A model generated the notes under the pieces. It did no database searches. It saw nothing but the letters and a program-made list of their open reading frames with translations, and was not told the DNA's origin. From a virus, in the IMG/VR virus record IMGVR_UViG_3300032287_004484, positions 124,001 through 188,000 of that record: DNA of 64,000 bases; one strand, written 5' to 3'. Numbering within the stretch: position 1 is the stretch's first letter; each line of letters opens with the position of its first letter. Of this stretch, positions 1 to 7,912 are shown piece after piece. The position numbers and the translations under genes were made by a program.

Positions 1-254
1 GTGATTTCTTTTTTTTCATTCATAATGAAACAATCAAAAATACTATTAAGATATTTATCGTGATTTTTAACATGATTAAAGTTTTCAAAATCTGATATAA
101 GCGCAATATTATATTGATCTTTAAATTTTGTTAACCAATAAGTATAAGTTATATATGAATGTTTTGATGCGTTCCTTAAATTAAAGGGTGCGCCAAAACC
201 AACTACAATAGTTTTTTTATTTTGATTAAAAGAATTCTTTTTCTCAAATCTCAT
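1..254 (-). CDS. Hypothetical protein, 3'-truncated by window edge
   Basis: An open frame starts at an ATG at 254-252 and runs off the left edge without a stop, giving at least 84 residues. The ATG overlaps the TGA of the epimerase gene upstream (ATGA), so the two are probably translationally coupled. A hydrophobic stretch with glycines (TIVVGFGAPFNLRNAS, about residues 15-30) could be the first strand and loop of a Rossmann-like or GT-B fold. That fits the glycan genes around it, but I recognise no family. It is the last visible gene of the leftward run 3831 to 1. Confidence 0.6.
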   Translation of the reverse strand, partial: MRFEKKNSFNQNKKTIVVGFGAPFNLRNASKHSYITYTYWLTKFKDQYNIALISDFENFNHVKNHDKYLNSIFDCFIMNEKKEI

Positions 255-1246
255 TCTTTATTTTCCTTATTAAATTGTTTTTCAATCCATTTAAAAGTTT
301 TTTTCATTCCATCTTCTAATTTAGTTGAAGGTTCCCAATTTAATAATTCTTTAATTAAAGTATTATCACTATTACGACTCTTAACACCTTGTGGAGCACT
401 AACATTATAAATATAAGTTGAATCTATAATATCAGTTTTAGAAATTTTCATTGCTAAATCATGCAAATATTGAATAGTAACTCCTTGACTAGAACCTAAA
501 TTAACTGGACCTTGAATTTTATTATTTATTAATTTATGTATTCCAACAATTGCATCTTCTATGTACATAAAAGATCTTCGTTGTTTACCATCTCCCCAAA
601 TTTCAACATGATCTTTTTTCATATTAATATATTCAATAATTTTTCTAATTGAAGCAGCTGGAGCTTTTTCTTTTCCATCTTTCCAAGATCCATGAGGTCC
701 ATAAACATTATGAAAACGAGCAATCGTAACTGGAACTCCAAATTCTTTATTAAGATAACGATAAAGTTCTTCACAATATAATTTATTTAATCCATACATT
801 AAATCAGGATGTGCTGGCCACGCATCACTTTCTTTTAACATAATATCTTTAGAATCATCAGTTTGAAGAGAATCGTTATAGACACAAGCAGATGAAGAGA
901 AAAAAACATGTGGCTTATTCTCACTTTTTAAAATACTTTCTATTAAATTAATATGAATCTTTCCTGATAATCCAGTTAAAAGATGATTATGTTCGCAATA
1001 TCCGATTCCACCCATATCCTCAGCTAGGTTATAAATAATATTAACACCTTGAGTAACTGAGTCAGTAATTTGAGGATTGACCATATCTCCTTTTTTACCA
1101 TGATAATTATCAGCTTCTTTAAATCTTTGATACCATTCATTTTTTGGTTTTTTATCATAAGCTTTAACTTCGTAACCTAAATCTAGACAGCTTTTAACAA
1201 GATGTCCACCTATAAATCCACCTGCTCCGCAAACAGAAACTTTCAT
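251..1246 (-). CDS. gme: GDP-mannose 3,5-epimerase-like extended SDR
   Basis: A 331-residue NAD-dependent extended SDR. The N-terminal Rossmann motif is GAGGFIGGH (residues 7-15) and the catalytic pair is Y151-xxx-K155. Several stretches match plant GDP-D-mannose 3',5'-epimerase as I remember it: NLAEDMGG (73-80), SSACVYN with C121, RFHNVYGPHGSW and KEKAPAA (K194), and SRNSDNTLIKE near the C-terminus. C121, Y151, K155 and K194 sit at nearly constant offset from Arabidopsis C145, Y174, K178 and K217. The expected reaction is GDP-mannose to GDP-L-galactose (or the gulose epimer), supplying a sugar donor in the cytoplasm. AAGGAG lies close upstream of the ATG. The glycosyltransferases upstream on the same strand may use the product. 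Other GDP- or UDP-sugar epimerases are possible, but the motif set favours GME. Confidence 0.85.
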   Translation of the reverse strand: MKVSVCGAGGFIGGHLVKSCLDLGYEVKAYDKKPKNEWYQRFKEADNYHGKKGDMVNPQITDSVTQGVNIIYNLAEDMGGIGYCEHNHLLTGLSGKIHINLIESILKSENKPHVFFSSSACVYNDSLQTDDSKDIMLKESDAWPAHPDLMYGLNKLYCEELYRYLNKEFGVPVTIARFHNVYGPHGSWKDGKEKAPAASIRKIIEYINMKKDHVEIWGDGKQRRSFMYIEDAIVGIHKLINNKIQGPVNLGSSQGVTIQYLHDLAMKISKTDIIDSTYIYNVSAPQGVKSRNSDNTLIKELLNWEPSTKLEDGMKKTFKWIEKQFNKENKE

Positions 1247-1329
1247 TTTTTCTCCTTATATTTCGTAAAAGTTATCACTATATTAAATAATTTTATTAAT
1301 ACTTTTTTCTTATGTTTATCTTTTTCATA

Positions 1330-1593
1330 TTATAATTTAGTTTTTTTTGAATTAAAAAAAGCACTAGACGTTGAATTAGAAGCGCTACTATTATAAGTTG
1401 GACTTGATGTAAATATATTATCAACATTTAAAAAAGGTTGTGAGGTTCCAGTATATGTACTTTTATTATTAACATATTGATCAACATAAGGCACTATTGG
1501 TTTTTCTTCTTCTACTAAAATACAAAATTCATCAACATTTATTAATTCATCTTTGAATAATTTAAGAAGAATTTTAATTTTTTCTTTATTCAT
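1330..1593 (-). CDS. Small hypothetical protein, Ser/Asn-rich C-terminus
   Basis: An 87-residue protein with a charged helical N-terminal half (EKIKILLKLFKDELINVDEF) and a low-complexity C-terminal half rich in Ser, Thr and Asn. The start overlaps the 3' end of the STELLO-like gene by 8 nt, consistent with the same leftward transcript. The N-terminal half resembles short phage proteins with an 'L..GxI...E' helix pair, but no family can be assigned. Confidence 0.5.
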   Translation of the reverse strand: MNKEKIKILLKLFKDELINVDEFCILVEEEKPIVPYVDQYVNNKSTYTGTSQPFLNVDNIFTSSPTYNSSASNSTSSAFFNSKKTKL

Positions 1594-2542
1594 GTTTTTT
1601 CATCTCATTATTATAATATAAATATTTTATTTTAGTTATTTCTGGTAATAAATCGTGAATTGATTCTTTTTCTAGTTTGATAGTATTCTCATATCCCCAA
1701 ACTTCATTTTTTAAATCTTTAATTAAATCATGTTCATTTCTTTGCTGATGAACCGTAATTTTATTAAAAATTATTTTTTGTCTTAAATTAACAAGATTTT
1801 GTAATAAGTATGCTCCCCATATATCATCATATCTTCCAATATTACATAACATCATATATTTAGATATAAGACTTCTATGAATAAAAGTATTCTGAGAATT
1901 AAATGGAGTGAATTGATATGTTGTAAAAGGTCCATCATAAAAAGAATCGTATTCATTATATTTCCAATCAGGAGAATTAGATAATCTACAGATTGCCGAT
2001 ATATCTGGATCTCCACTCCATAAATCAGCTTGAATTAACGGGATAGTCTCTACTTTTTCTTCTAATTTAATTTTTCTTTTATTTAAAAGTTGTTCTGGAA
2101 AGCCACGGTGCCAGGTTCTTTCTGTACCTTTTGTATAAGTAAAAATAGGATCAAAAAAGAATTCATTTGTAGAGTAGCAAGGAACTTTTATTTTTTTACC
2201 AACTAAAACATTTTTTCCCCAATCTGGATATGGAATATTATCATCGTCAACAGTAGCAAAAATTTCGTATTTTTTAGGATCTTGTAGAGCATACCAAAAA
2301 CCAAAATTTCTTCTCTGAATATTATTCCAACCTAAAACATCACTTAATTCTTTATTATAGTGAATTTGAGAATATGAAGAAAGATATGTTACGTGTTTTT
2401 TATCTTTAAAAGTATCTTGAAATTCTTTATCAGGAGTTTTTAAATCACCTACTATAACTAAATCCCATCCTTCAATTTCACTAAATTTTATAAGAGCCTC
2501 TGTTGGCGGATTAATTGTTGTTGTAACTATTACTTTATTCAT
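1586..2542 (-). CDS. STELLO/DUF288-like glycosyltransferase
   Basis: About 318 residues starting MNKVIVTTT. An upstream ATG at 2557 is possible, but the ATG at 2542 makes a clean ATGA overlap with the preceding gene and has GGGGAAT upstream. Family signatures, recalled from DUF288/STELLO proteins, are an N-terminal 'TTTINPPTEAL', an aspartate cluster TVDDDN typical of GT-A metal sites, HRGFPEQLL, 'SGDPDISAICRL' (family: GDPDVDAIxRL), 'PFNSQNTFI' and 'DDIWGAYLLQ'. Characterised STELLO proteins are eukaryotic Golgi-associated glycosyltransferase-like proteins. A soluble phage version presumably transfers a sugar to a surface glycan or virion component, substrate unknown. It sits between another glycosyltransferase candidate and the GDP-sugar epimerase. 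Confidence 0.7.
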   Translation of the reverse strand: MNKVIVTTTINPPTEALIKFSEIEGWDLVIVGDLKTPDKEFQDTFKDKKHVTYLSSYSQIHYNKELSDVLGWNNIQRRNFGFWYALQDPKKYEIFATVDDDNIPYPDWGKNVLVGKKIKVPCYSTNEFFFDPIFTYTKGTERTWHRGFPEQLLNKRKIKLEEKVETIPLIQADLWSGDPDISAICRLSNSPDWKYNEYDSFYDGPFTTYQFTPFNSQNTFIHRSLISKYMMLCNIGRYDDIWGAYLLQNLVNLRQKIIFNKITVHQQRNEHDLIKDLKNEVWGYENTIKLEKESIHDLLPEITKIKYLYYNNEMKKHE

Positions 2543-3831
2543 ATTCTTATTCCCCATTTTGTATTAGATAAATAACTATTAACTGTGTTAGTTAAAAAAG
2601 AACCATCTGGACCATCAGACATTTCGTTATAAAGTTCTTCTAATAATTTATATCTCATTTCTGGATTAGCTTCTAACTGTTCTATTTTTTGATACATTTC
2701 TTCTGGTTTTGAAACTCTTAAAAAAGATGGTACTGGCTGATTTTGTTGAACATCATAAGAATCAGGTATAAATGGTATTGTTCCTCTACTAGCAACAATC
2801 CAAGGTTTACTTGTAGCCCAACCATAATTAGTAGGCATAATTACTGTATATCTTGTATTTCTCATAATATCGTATAACTCATCAGTGCTTTTTACAAAAC
2901 CCTTAAATCTGGGATCACCTAAAGTTCTTGATTCATGCCAATAACCATAAATAGAATTTTCTTTATTAATGTCTGGATCTAAAACCCATCTTTTTAATTC
3001 CATATATCTAAAATCTTCTACTGGATTAAGAGCATCTGATTCTAATTGAGCTGAAATAACGGAGAATTTAAAAGTCTTTTCTCTTCTAAAATCACTATCA
3101 AGATTAACGTCAATTAAATCTATTTTTTCAATTCCATCATAAGTGCTATCCCAATTTTGTATTTCTTGAATAGGAGGTGGACCAAATTTAACAACTCTTT
3201 TCCAAACATGTTTTCCATTAGCTTGAGAAAGGAACCTTACTGGTGGATTAGTAATTTCTCTTGGATAGATTTGATGACGAAAGTGTCTTGGATCAGTACA
3301 GAGAATAAAATATGGAAATGGTTTATAATTAGAAAGAAAAGCACATAAAGGAGCAGTGTATCTAACATTCATTGCTCTTGGAACAGCGATTCCTTCTTGT
3401 CTTAATTTTGGCATATAATATGGAATAGAAACAGATGAATTAGAACCTTGACTCATAAAAAAGAATCCTAAATCTATTTCTAAATTAGCAGTCTTTAATC
3501 CATCAATTATTTTTTGACAACAACCCATTACTAAATCATAGTGTTCTGGTTTAGTAAAACTTTCTTTTGGATCTACAGGTGGCTTATATCCTATATCTCT
3601 TCCTAAAACGATCTTATTTTCTGGATCGATTTCTTTGACATGAGATAAATTTCTTTTTAAATCTTTTTCAGAAGAAGAAATTAAAATTATTTTTTTTACT
3701 GATTTTAATTTTAATAACCATAATAATGTTTTATAATAATCACTTTGTCCTGTATAACCTTGGTCACGACTACCAAACATCATCATTGAACCTAAAATAC
3801 CTAATACAACTGTTAAATCTTGATCTTTCAT
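2539..3831 (-). CDS. Putative glycosyltransferase (GT-B-like)
   Basis: A 430-residue soluble protein. The C-terminal part has features common in GT-B enzymes: a stretch around residues 330-375 with 'YTVIMPTNYGWATSKPW', then 'SRGTIPFIPD' and 'VSKPEEMYQKIEQLEANPEMRYKL', the pattern of a donor-site loop followed by a per-residue list helix. The N-terminal part has a Rossmann-like strand (KKIILISSS). It heads the leftward run and its stop overlaps the STELLO-like start by 4 nt. An SD-like GAGGAGC lies just upstream of the ATG. No exact family recognised; function inferred from fold cues and neighbours. Confidence 0.55.
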   Translation of the reverse strand: MKDQDLTVVLGILGSMMMFGSRDQGYTGQSDYYKTLLWLLKLKSVKKIILISSSEKDLKRNLSHVKEIDPENKIVLGRDIGYKPPVDPKESFTKPEHYDLVMGCCQKIIDGLKTANLEIDLGFFFMSQGSNSSVSIPYYMPKLRQEGIAVPRAMNVRYTAPLCAFLSNYKPFPYFILCTDPRHFRHQIYPREITNPPVRFLSQANGKHVWKRVVKFGPPPIQEIQNWDSTYDGIEKIDLIDVNLDSDFRREKTFKFSVISAQLESDALNPVEDFRYMELKRWVLDPDINKENSIYGYWHESRTLGDPRFKGFVKSTDELYDIMRNTRYTVIMPTNYGWATSKPWIVASRGTIPFIPDSYDVQQNQPVPSFLRVSKPEEMYQKIEQLEANPEMRYKLLEELYNEMSDGPDGSFLTNTVNSYLSNTKWGIRI

Positions 3832-3891
3832 ATGCTCCTCTACATTTATTATTATATTCTATTGTATATAAAAATAATAAAAAGGTTTAAA

Positions 3892-4242
3892 TTATTTTTC
3901 AATATTACTAGTGACTTCTACTATTTCAACAGTAGGATCATTAAATAATTCAATAAAACATGTACCTCTATAACGACCACTATCCCATCTCATAGTTATT
4001 TCCCACCATTGATTATTAGAATTTTTTTCAAAGAATTGACTTGTTGTTACAGGTAAAGAAAACTTCTTACATATTTCTTCTGCTACATCTTCAATAAATC
4101 TTAAATCGTCTTCTGACTTTGTATGAAATATCACCCATTTTTTTAAAGATTCATTTTTACCCTTTTTTACATTTTTTGATATTATTTCAAAATTATACTC
4201 TCTATTAATACCATGCATATCAACTAAATTAAATTTTTCCAT
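3892..4242 (-). CDS. Hypothetical protein
   Basis: A 116-residue soluble protein with mixed alpha/beta composition and several aromatic residues (NNQWWEITMRWDSGRYRG, about 78-95). No recognised family. It is divergent from the DUF1858 gene, with about 43 bases between the two start codons in which both promoters must lie. Confidence 0.6.
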   Translation of the reverse strand: MEKFNLVDMHGINREYNFEIISKNVKKGKNESLKKWVIFHTKSEDDLRFIEDVAEEICKKFSLPVTTSQFFEKNSNNQWWEITMRWDSGRYRGTCFIELFNDPTVEIVEVTSNIEK

Positions 4243-4285
4243 ATAAAAGTATTATATTGTTTTAAAAATAAAAAAAGGAGATTTT

Positions 4286-4498
4286 ATGTTTATAAAAGAA
4301 ATGACTATTGGTGAAGCGTTAGAGGTTCATCCCGAAGTTGGAATGGTTTTATCTGCTTACCACCTCGGTGGATGTTCGCATTGTTCTGTAAATGAGGTAG
4401 AAACTATCGAGCAAGTTTGTGAAGGATATGGAGTTGATGTTGATGAATTATTATGCTCTATGAATTCACTATTAAATGAAGATGAACAATTAGATTAA
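4286..4498 (+). CDS. DUF1858 (ScdA_N-like) protein
   Basis: A 70-residue protein that is essentially a single DUF1858 domain: 'MTIGEALEVHPEVGMVL', then 'HLGGCSHC', then 'ETIEQVCEGYGVDVDELL'. In bacteria this domain is found alone or at the N-terminus of proteins linked to Fe-S repair or redox (ScdA/Ric). The C-x-x-C pair around residues 31-34 could bind a metal or form a disulfide. It has a strong SD (AAAGGAG, 9 bases before ATG) and is a lone rightward gene among leftward ones; its 3' end overlaps the convergent HAD gene by 9 nt. Its role in phage infection is unknown. Confidence 0.8.
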   Translation: MFIKEMTIGEALEVHPEVGMVLSAYHLGGCSHCSVNEVETIEQVCEGYGVDVDELLCSMNSLLNEDEQLD

Positions 4499-5038
4499 AA
4501 TTTCTTTTAATTGTTTTATAGTATCTTTACTATTAAGGTGGAGAATTGATTTTCCACCTTTTTCTTTAAATTCATCACAATTAGATTTTAAATCATCAAT
4601 TAAAATAGAATTTGAGTTAGCATATAGTTTTTTATCACTTTTTTTATTAACAAAATTAATATGATCAGTATCTAAGTATTGTGAAACATTATTTTTTTCT
4701 AACCAATTCTTTTTTTGTTGACTAAAATCTTCATAATTTTCTTTTCTAGCCGTAGAAGATAAAATTCCTAATTTAAAATTATATTCCTTTTTTAATTCAA
4801 AAATATTTTCAATTAATGAATTTTCTTCTAATACATCTAAAGTTTCAAATAATTTTTCTTTTTTAATTAAATCCCAAATTTTTTGTTTTTGATCTTCAGT
4901 TAAATTATGTTTTTTGATAATTTCTTTTTTCATTTTTTCAAAATCAGCAAGTACACCATCCATATCTAAATAAATGATGTACTGATCTAATTTTTTACTT
5001 TCTAAAATAGTATCTAAATATTTTTTAAAGATTGACAT
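4490..5038 (-). CDS. HAD-family 5'-nucleotidase-like phosphatase with N-terminal capsid-targeting tag
   Basis: A 182-residue protein with two parts. Residues 1-14 (MSIFKKYLDTILES) fit the recurring tag of this genome: F4, Y7, L8, I11, E13, with predicted prohead-protease cleavage after I-L-E13. Residues 20-180 form a HAD phosphatase with motif I YLDMDGVLADFE (nucleophile D25, acid/base D27), motif II SSTAR and motif IV LIDDLKSN, resembling the NT5C/YorS group of 5'(3')-deoxyribonucleotidases. If the tag works as in T4 internal proteins, the enzyme is packed in the capsid and injected, where it could act on nucleotides. It lies 3 bases from the next tagged gene. HAD assignment is firm; packaging is inference. 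Confidence 0.75.
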   Translation of the reverse strand: MSIFKKYLDTILESKKLDQYIIYLDMDGVLADFEKMKKEIIKKHNLTEDQKQKIWDLIKKEKLFETLDVLEENSLIENIFELKKEYNFKLGILSSTARKENYEDFSQQKKNWLEKNNVSQYLDTDHINFVNKKSDKKLYANSNSILIDDLKSNCDEFKEKGGKSILHLNSKDTIKQLKEILI

Positions 5039-5041
5039 CTA

Positions 5042-5743
5042 TTAAGAAAACTGTGAATATATTTTTTTAAATTTTTGTATTTCTTTATCGTTTAAATTTA
5101 ATTCTTGTAATACTCCATCTTCATTATAACTATTTAAAATCTCTTCTATAGAAAAATTATAATTATTAACGTTATCATCAATTTCCATAATAAGATCTTC
5201 TGCATTATCCCATTTTTTTCCAATAACATTTACAATATATTTTATAGTTATTCTTGGATCTTTTAAAATAGAATTTTCTAACGATTTTTTAAAATCAGAT
5301 TCAATTTTTTTCTTATTCTCATAAAAAGAATATAAATAAGATAAAGATATACTATTAGATATATCACTTTTTTGTTCATCAGTTAATGCTTCTTTTTGTT
5401 TAGCTATTTTATCTATATTTTGTTCATTAATTTTACTATCAATTGTTTGACTATGCACCATTTGAATTTGTTTTAAATATTCTTTATAATCTTTATTGGA
5501 CAAAGTTTTTGTTTTATTTTTTTCTTTATCTTCGTCTTGTAATTTTTTTAAAGATTCTTCATCAGAAAGTGGTTCAGATTCTGGTTGATACGGTGTTGTT
5601 TCAATTCTATAATCTTTATCACGATATTGCCATCCTGGCTTAACGGTTGGTTTATTTGATCCGCCCCTAGGAGCTCTTATATCTCTAATTTTATCCCCAA
5701 CTGCTTCTTGAATTATCGTTAAATATTTATTAAATAGTGACAT
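5042..5743 (-). CDS. Tagged protein of unknown function, candidate internal head protein
   Basis: A 233-residue protein. The N-terminus MSLFNKYLTIIQEAVG carries the shared tag, with predicted cleavage at I11-Q-E13|A14, close to the [LI]-x-E|A rule of T4 gp21. The remainder is highly charged and helical. It has a basic, Pro-containing segment at about residues 17-45 (RDIRAPRGGSNKPTVKPGW), an acidic/lysine-rich stretch (about 58-80) and a C-terminal helical domain. No enzyme motif seen. The charge and helicity suit a DNA-associated internal protein. It is followed directly by the tagged HAD gene. Confidence 0.65.
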   Translation of the reverse strand: MSLFNKYLTIIQEAVGDKIRDIRAPRGGSNKPTVKPGWQYRDKDYRIETTPYQPESEPLSDEESLKKLQDEDKEKNKTKTLSNKDYKEYLKQIQMVHSQTIDSKINEQNIDKIAKQKEALTDEQKSDISNSISLSYLYSFYENKKKIESDFKKSLENSILKDPRITIKYIVNVIGKKWDNAEDLIMEIDDNVNNYNFSIEEILNSYNEDGVLQELNLNDKEIQKFKKIYSQFS

Positions 5744-5804
5744 GCTTTTATCCTAATGATTTAATATAATATTTTTACAATAACTCCGTAAAAAATTCTT
5801 TTTT

Positions 5805-6545
5805 TTATGGAGTCCAATCACCGCCCATTCTTTTTTTAATAGCTTTAACATAATTACTAGCTTCTAATAAAGAATCATAATTACCGCAATCAAACCAAGA
5901 ACAATCTATTTCTACAATATTTAGACGATCCTCATCAGCATATAAATTAGATAGTTCAGCAATTTCTGTTTCTCCTCTTGAAGATGGTTTTAGTGAATTA
6001 ACTTTTTCTAAAACATCACTTGGATAATAATAAAAACCAGGAACAGCTAAATTACCAATGTATTCTTTTGGTTTTTCAACTATTCTTCGAGTGTCTTTAT
6101 GTATTACTCCATATTGAGAAGGATCAAAGACTCTTAATCCAGTGATCATTGCTTTATTTTGAGAAATAGATTCTTCTAATTCTTTTTTTATTTGATGAGT
6201 AAAATTAAAAAATAAATTATCGCCTAAAATAAGGATAGCTCCATCTCCTTTTAACCATTTCTTTTCTTCTACTATTTTAAAAGCATCTGGTAGTCCAGTG
6301 GGTGTATCTTGAATGAAATAACGATCTATATTAGAACTAAATACATCTCTAAAATCAGAAAAAAAATCATTTTTACAAATAAGAGAAATTCTTTCTACTC
6401 CTAAAGCTTTTAAAACTTGAAATGGATACCACACCATTGGTTGATCATATACTGGTAATAATTGTTTTGATGTGTATTTTGTAAAATTAGAAAGACGAGT
6501 GCCATTTCCGCCGGCTAAAATAATTGCTGATAAATTGTGTTCCAT
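5805..6545 (-). CDS. rmlA: Glucose-1-phosphate thymidylyltransferase
   Basis: A 246-residue nucleotidyltransferase with the sugar-nucleotide pyrophosphorylase signature LAGGNGTRL (residues 10-18), the lysine-containing 'SKQLLPVYDQPM', the donor-site 'LGDNLFF', 'EKPKEYIGNLAVPGFYYY' and a terminal 'WFDCGNYDSLLEA'. It makes dTDP-glucose from dTTP and glucose-1-phosphate, the first step towards dTDP-rhamnose and other dTDP-deoxysugars. It is shorter than typical bacterial RmlA (about 290), lacking the C-terminal helical extension, like the short enzymes of some polysaccharide clusters. RmlB and RmlC lie nearby on the same strand but are separated by unrelated genes. Confidence 0.9.
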   Translation of the reverse strand: MEHNLSAIILAGGNGTRLSNFTKYTSKQLLPVYDQPMVWYPFQVLKALGVERISLICKNDFFSDFRDVFSSNIDRYFIQDTPTGLPDAFKIVEEKKWLKGDGAILILGDNLFFNFTHQIKKELEESISQNKAMITGLRVFDPSQYGVIHKDTRRIVEKPKEYIGNLAVPGFYYYPSDVLEKVNSLKPSSRGETEIAELSNLYADEDRLNIVEIDCSWFDCGNYDSLLEASNYVKAIKKRMGGDWTP

Positions 6546-6590
6546 ATTATTAATATATTATTAAAAAAAAAATAATGTTTATTTTTATAT

Positions 6591-6600
6591 CATAAATATA
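6591..6600 (+). promoter_or_regulatory. T4-late-like promoter element CATAAATATA
   Basis: The decamer lies 25 bases before the ATG of the tagged protein at 6626, followed by AT-rich spacer and AAGGAG. It resembles the T4 late promoter TATAAATA. The stretch around it (ATAAATATATTTTATAAAAAAT minus its ends) recurs almost unchanged upstream of the fibre gene at 48157. Confidence 0.5.
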
Positions 6601-6625
6601 TTTTATAAAAAATAAGGAGAAAAAA

Positions 6626-6835
6626 ATGTCTCAATTTAATAAATATCTAAATATAGTGCAAGAGGCATCTTATGCTGATACAGAAAAAGCTAATGATCCG
6701 AAGCGTTTTGAAGATACTAGGAAGGCTTCTAAAGATAAGCGAGGATTTGTTAGAAACCCTAATAGTGAAACTAATTCTCAAAAAATAGAAAGATTAAAAA
6801 AAGAAGAAGAAGAAAAGAAAAAACAAAGAAGATAA
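6626..6835 (+). CDS. Small tagged, highly charged protein; candidate internal head protein
   Basis: A 69-residue protein starting MSQFNKYLNIVQEASY: F4, Y7, L8, V11, E13, with predicted cleavage before A14. The remaining 56 residues are almost all charged or polar (many Lys, Arg, Glu) and end in a KE-rich basic tail, much like small T4 internal proteins that bind packaged DNA. SD AAGGAG lies 7 bases before the ATG, with a late-promoter-like element upstream. It is a lone rightward gene between rmlA and rmlB, ending 2 bases before the convergent rmlB stop. Confidence 0.7.
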   Translation: MSQFNKYLNIVQEASYADTEKANDPKRFEDTRKASKDKRGFVRNPNSETNSQKIERLKKEEEEKKKQRR

Positions 6836-6837
6836 TA

Positions 6838-7836
6838 TTACATCCATTCTTTATTTTTAAGAGTCCAATCTACTAAATGTTTCAACCCTTCTTCAAAAGA
6901 GAAGGGTGGAATCCAGCCTAAAGATCTTAAAAGAGCATCATTAATTCCATATTTTCGATCATATCCAGGACGAACTTTAGAATCGTCAATGGTATCTATT
7001 GGATAAACATTTATATTCATTATATTAGCAATTTTTTGAATTAATTCTAAATTATTAATTGAATCATTACCAGCAACATTAAATTTAAGAGGAGTTTCAA
7101 GAAAATTTTTTTTCTCGTAAAAAACTGGATCTACTTTATTATCTATAAATATAAGAGCATCACTTAAATTTCTACAATCTAAATAAACTCTTGATCCTAC
7201 TTTTCCACCAGAAGTATATACTGGTATAGTTTTACCTTGACTAAGGTATGAAATTGTTTTAGGTATCATTTTTTCTGGATTCTGCCTCTTACCGAACATG
7301 TTCATGCAATGAATTATAATACTTGGTATTCTATATGTTCTCCAATAAGAAAAGATTATATTATCTTGAGCTGCTTTACTAGCACTATAAGGATTACTAG
7401 GGTGATACTCCCACCCTTCTCGATGGAGATCATCTCCAAAGACTTCTCCATAAACCTCATCAGTAGATAGATGAATAAATTTAGATGGATTTATTTTTCT
7501 TACAAAATCTAAAACGCTTAGTATTAATTGAACATTATTATTAATAATATCATCTGGAGATTCGACTGATGTTGCTACACTAGAATCACTAGCAATAGAA
7601 AATACAGTATCTATGTGTCCTATTTTAGAAATTAAAGTTTCACTAAATGGAACTCTTAAATCATGTCTAAAATTAGTATAATTAGGATGATTATTAAAAA
7701 TTAATCTTTGAGAATCACCTTTTCTAGTTAGTGAATCAATTCCTATAACTTGGTATCCTCTACTGAGGAGATCTTCAACTAAGTGATGTCCAACAAAACC
7801 AGAACTACCAGTAACTAAAACTTTTTTTATATCCAT
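6838..7836 (-). CDS. rmlB: dTDP-glucose 4,6-dehydratase
   Basis: A 332-residue extended SDR with NAD-binding GSSGFVGHH (residues 10-18), the dehydratase catalytic triplet in 'STDEVYGE' (Thr-Asp-Glu) and the active-site Tyr-Lys in 'YSASKAA'. It converts dTDP-glucose to dTDP-4-keto-6-deoxyglucose. Some positions deviate from textbook RmlB (MNMFGKRQNPEKMIPK replaces the usual SNNYGPYQFPEKLIP), but the spacing is right. The product can go to RmlC for rhamnose or, by inference, to the DegT-type aminotransferase at 46000 for an amino sugar. Confidence 0.88.
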   Translation of the reverse strand: MDIKKVLVTGSSGFVGHHLVEDLLSRGYQVIGIDSLTRKGDSQRLIFNNHPNYTNFRHDLRVPFSETLISKIGHIDTVFSIASDSSVATSVESPDDIINNNVQLILSVLDFVRKINPSKFIHLSTDEVYGEVFGDDLHREGWEYHPSNPYSASKAAQDNIIFSYWRTYRIPSIIIHCMNMFGKRQNPEKMIPKTISYLSQGKTIPVYTSGGKVGSRVYLDCRNLSDALIFIDNKVDPVFYEKKNFLETPLKFNVAGNDSINNLELIQKIANIMNINVYPIDTIDDSKVRPGYDRKYGINDALLRSLGWIPPFSFEEGLKHLVDWTLKNKEWM

Positions 7837-7912
7837 ATTTAATTATACTCAAAAAAGATAATTAATGTTTATAATTAAACATAAAAATAAAAAGTAAATA
7901 AAATTACTATGT

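Noticed and set aside
5443-5643. Plus-strand frame with a hydrophobic protein
   Set aside because: It is antisense to the tagged gene at 5042-5743; hydrophobic shadow frames are common opposite Lys/Glu-rich genes.
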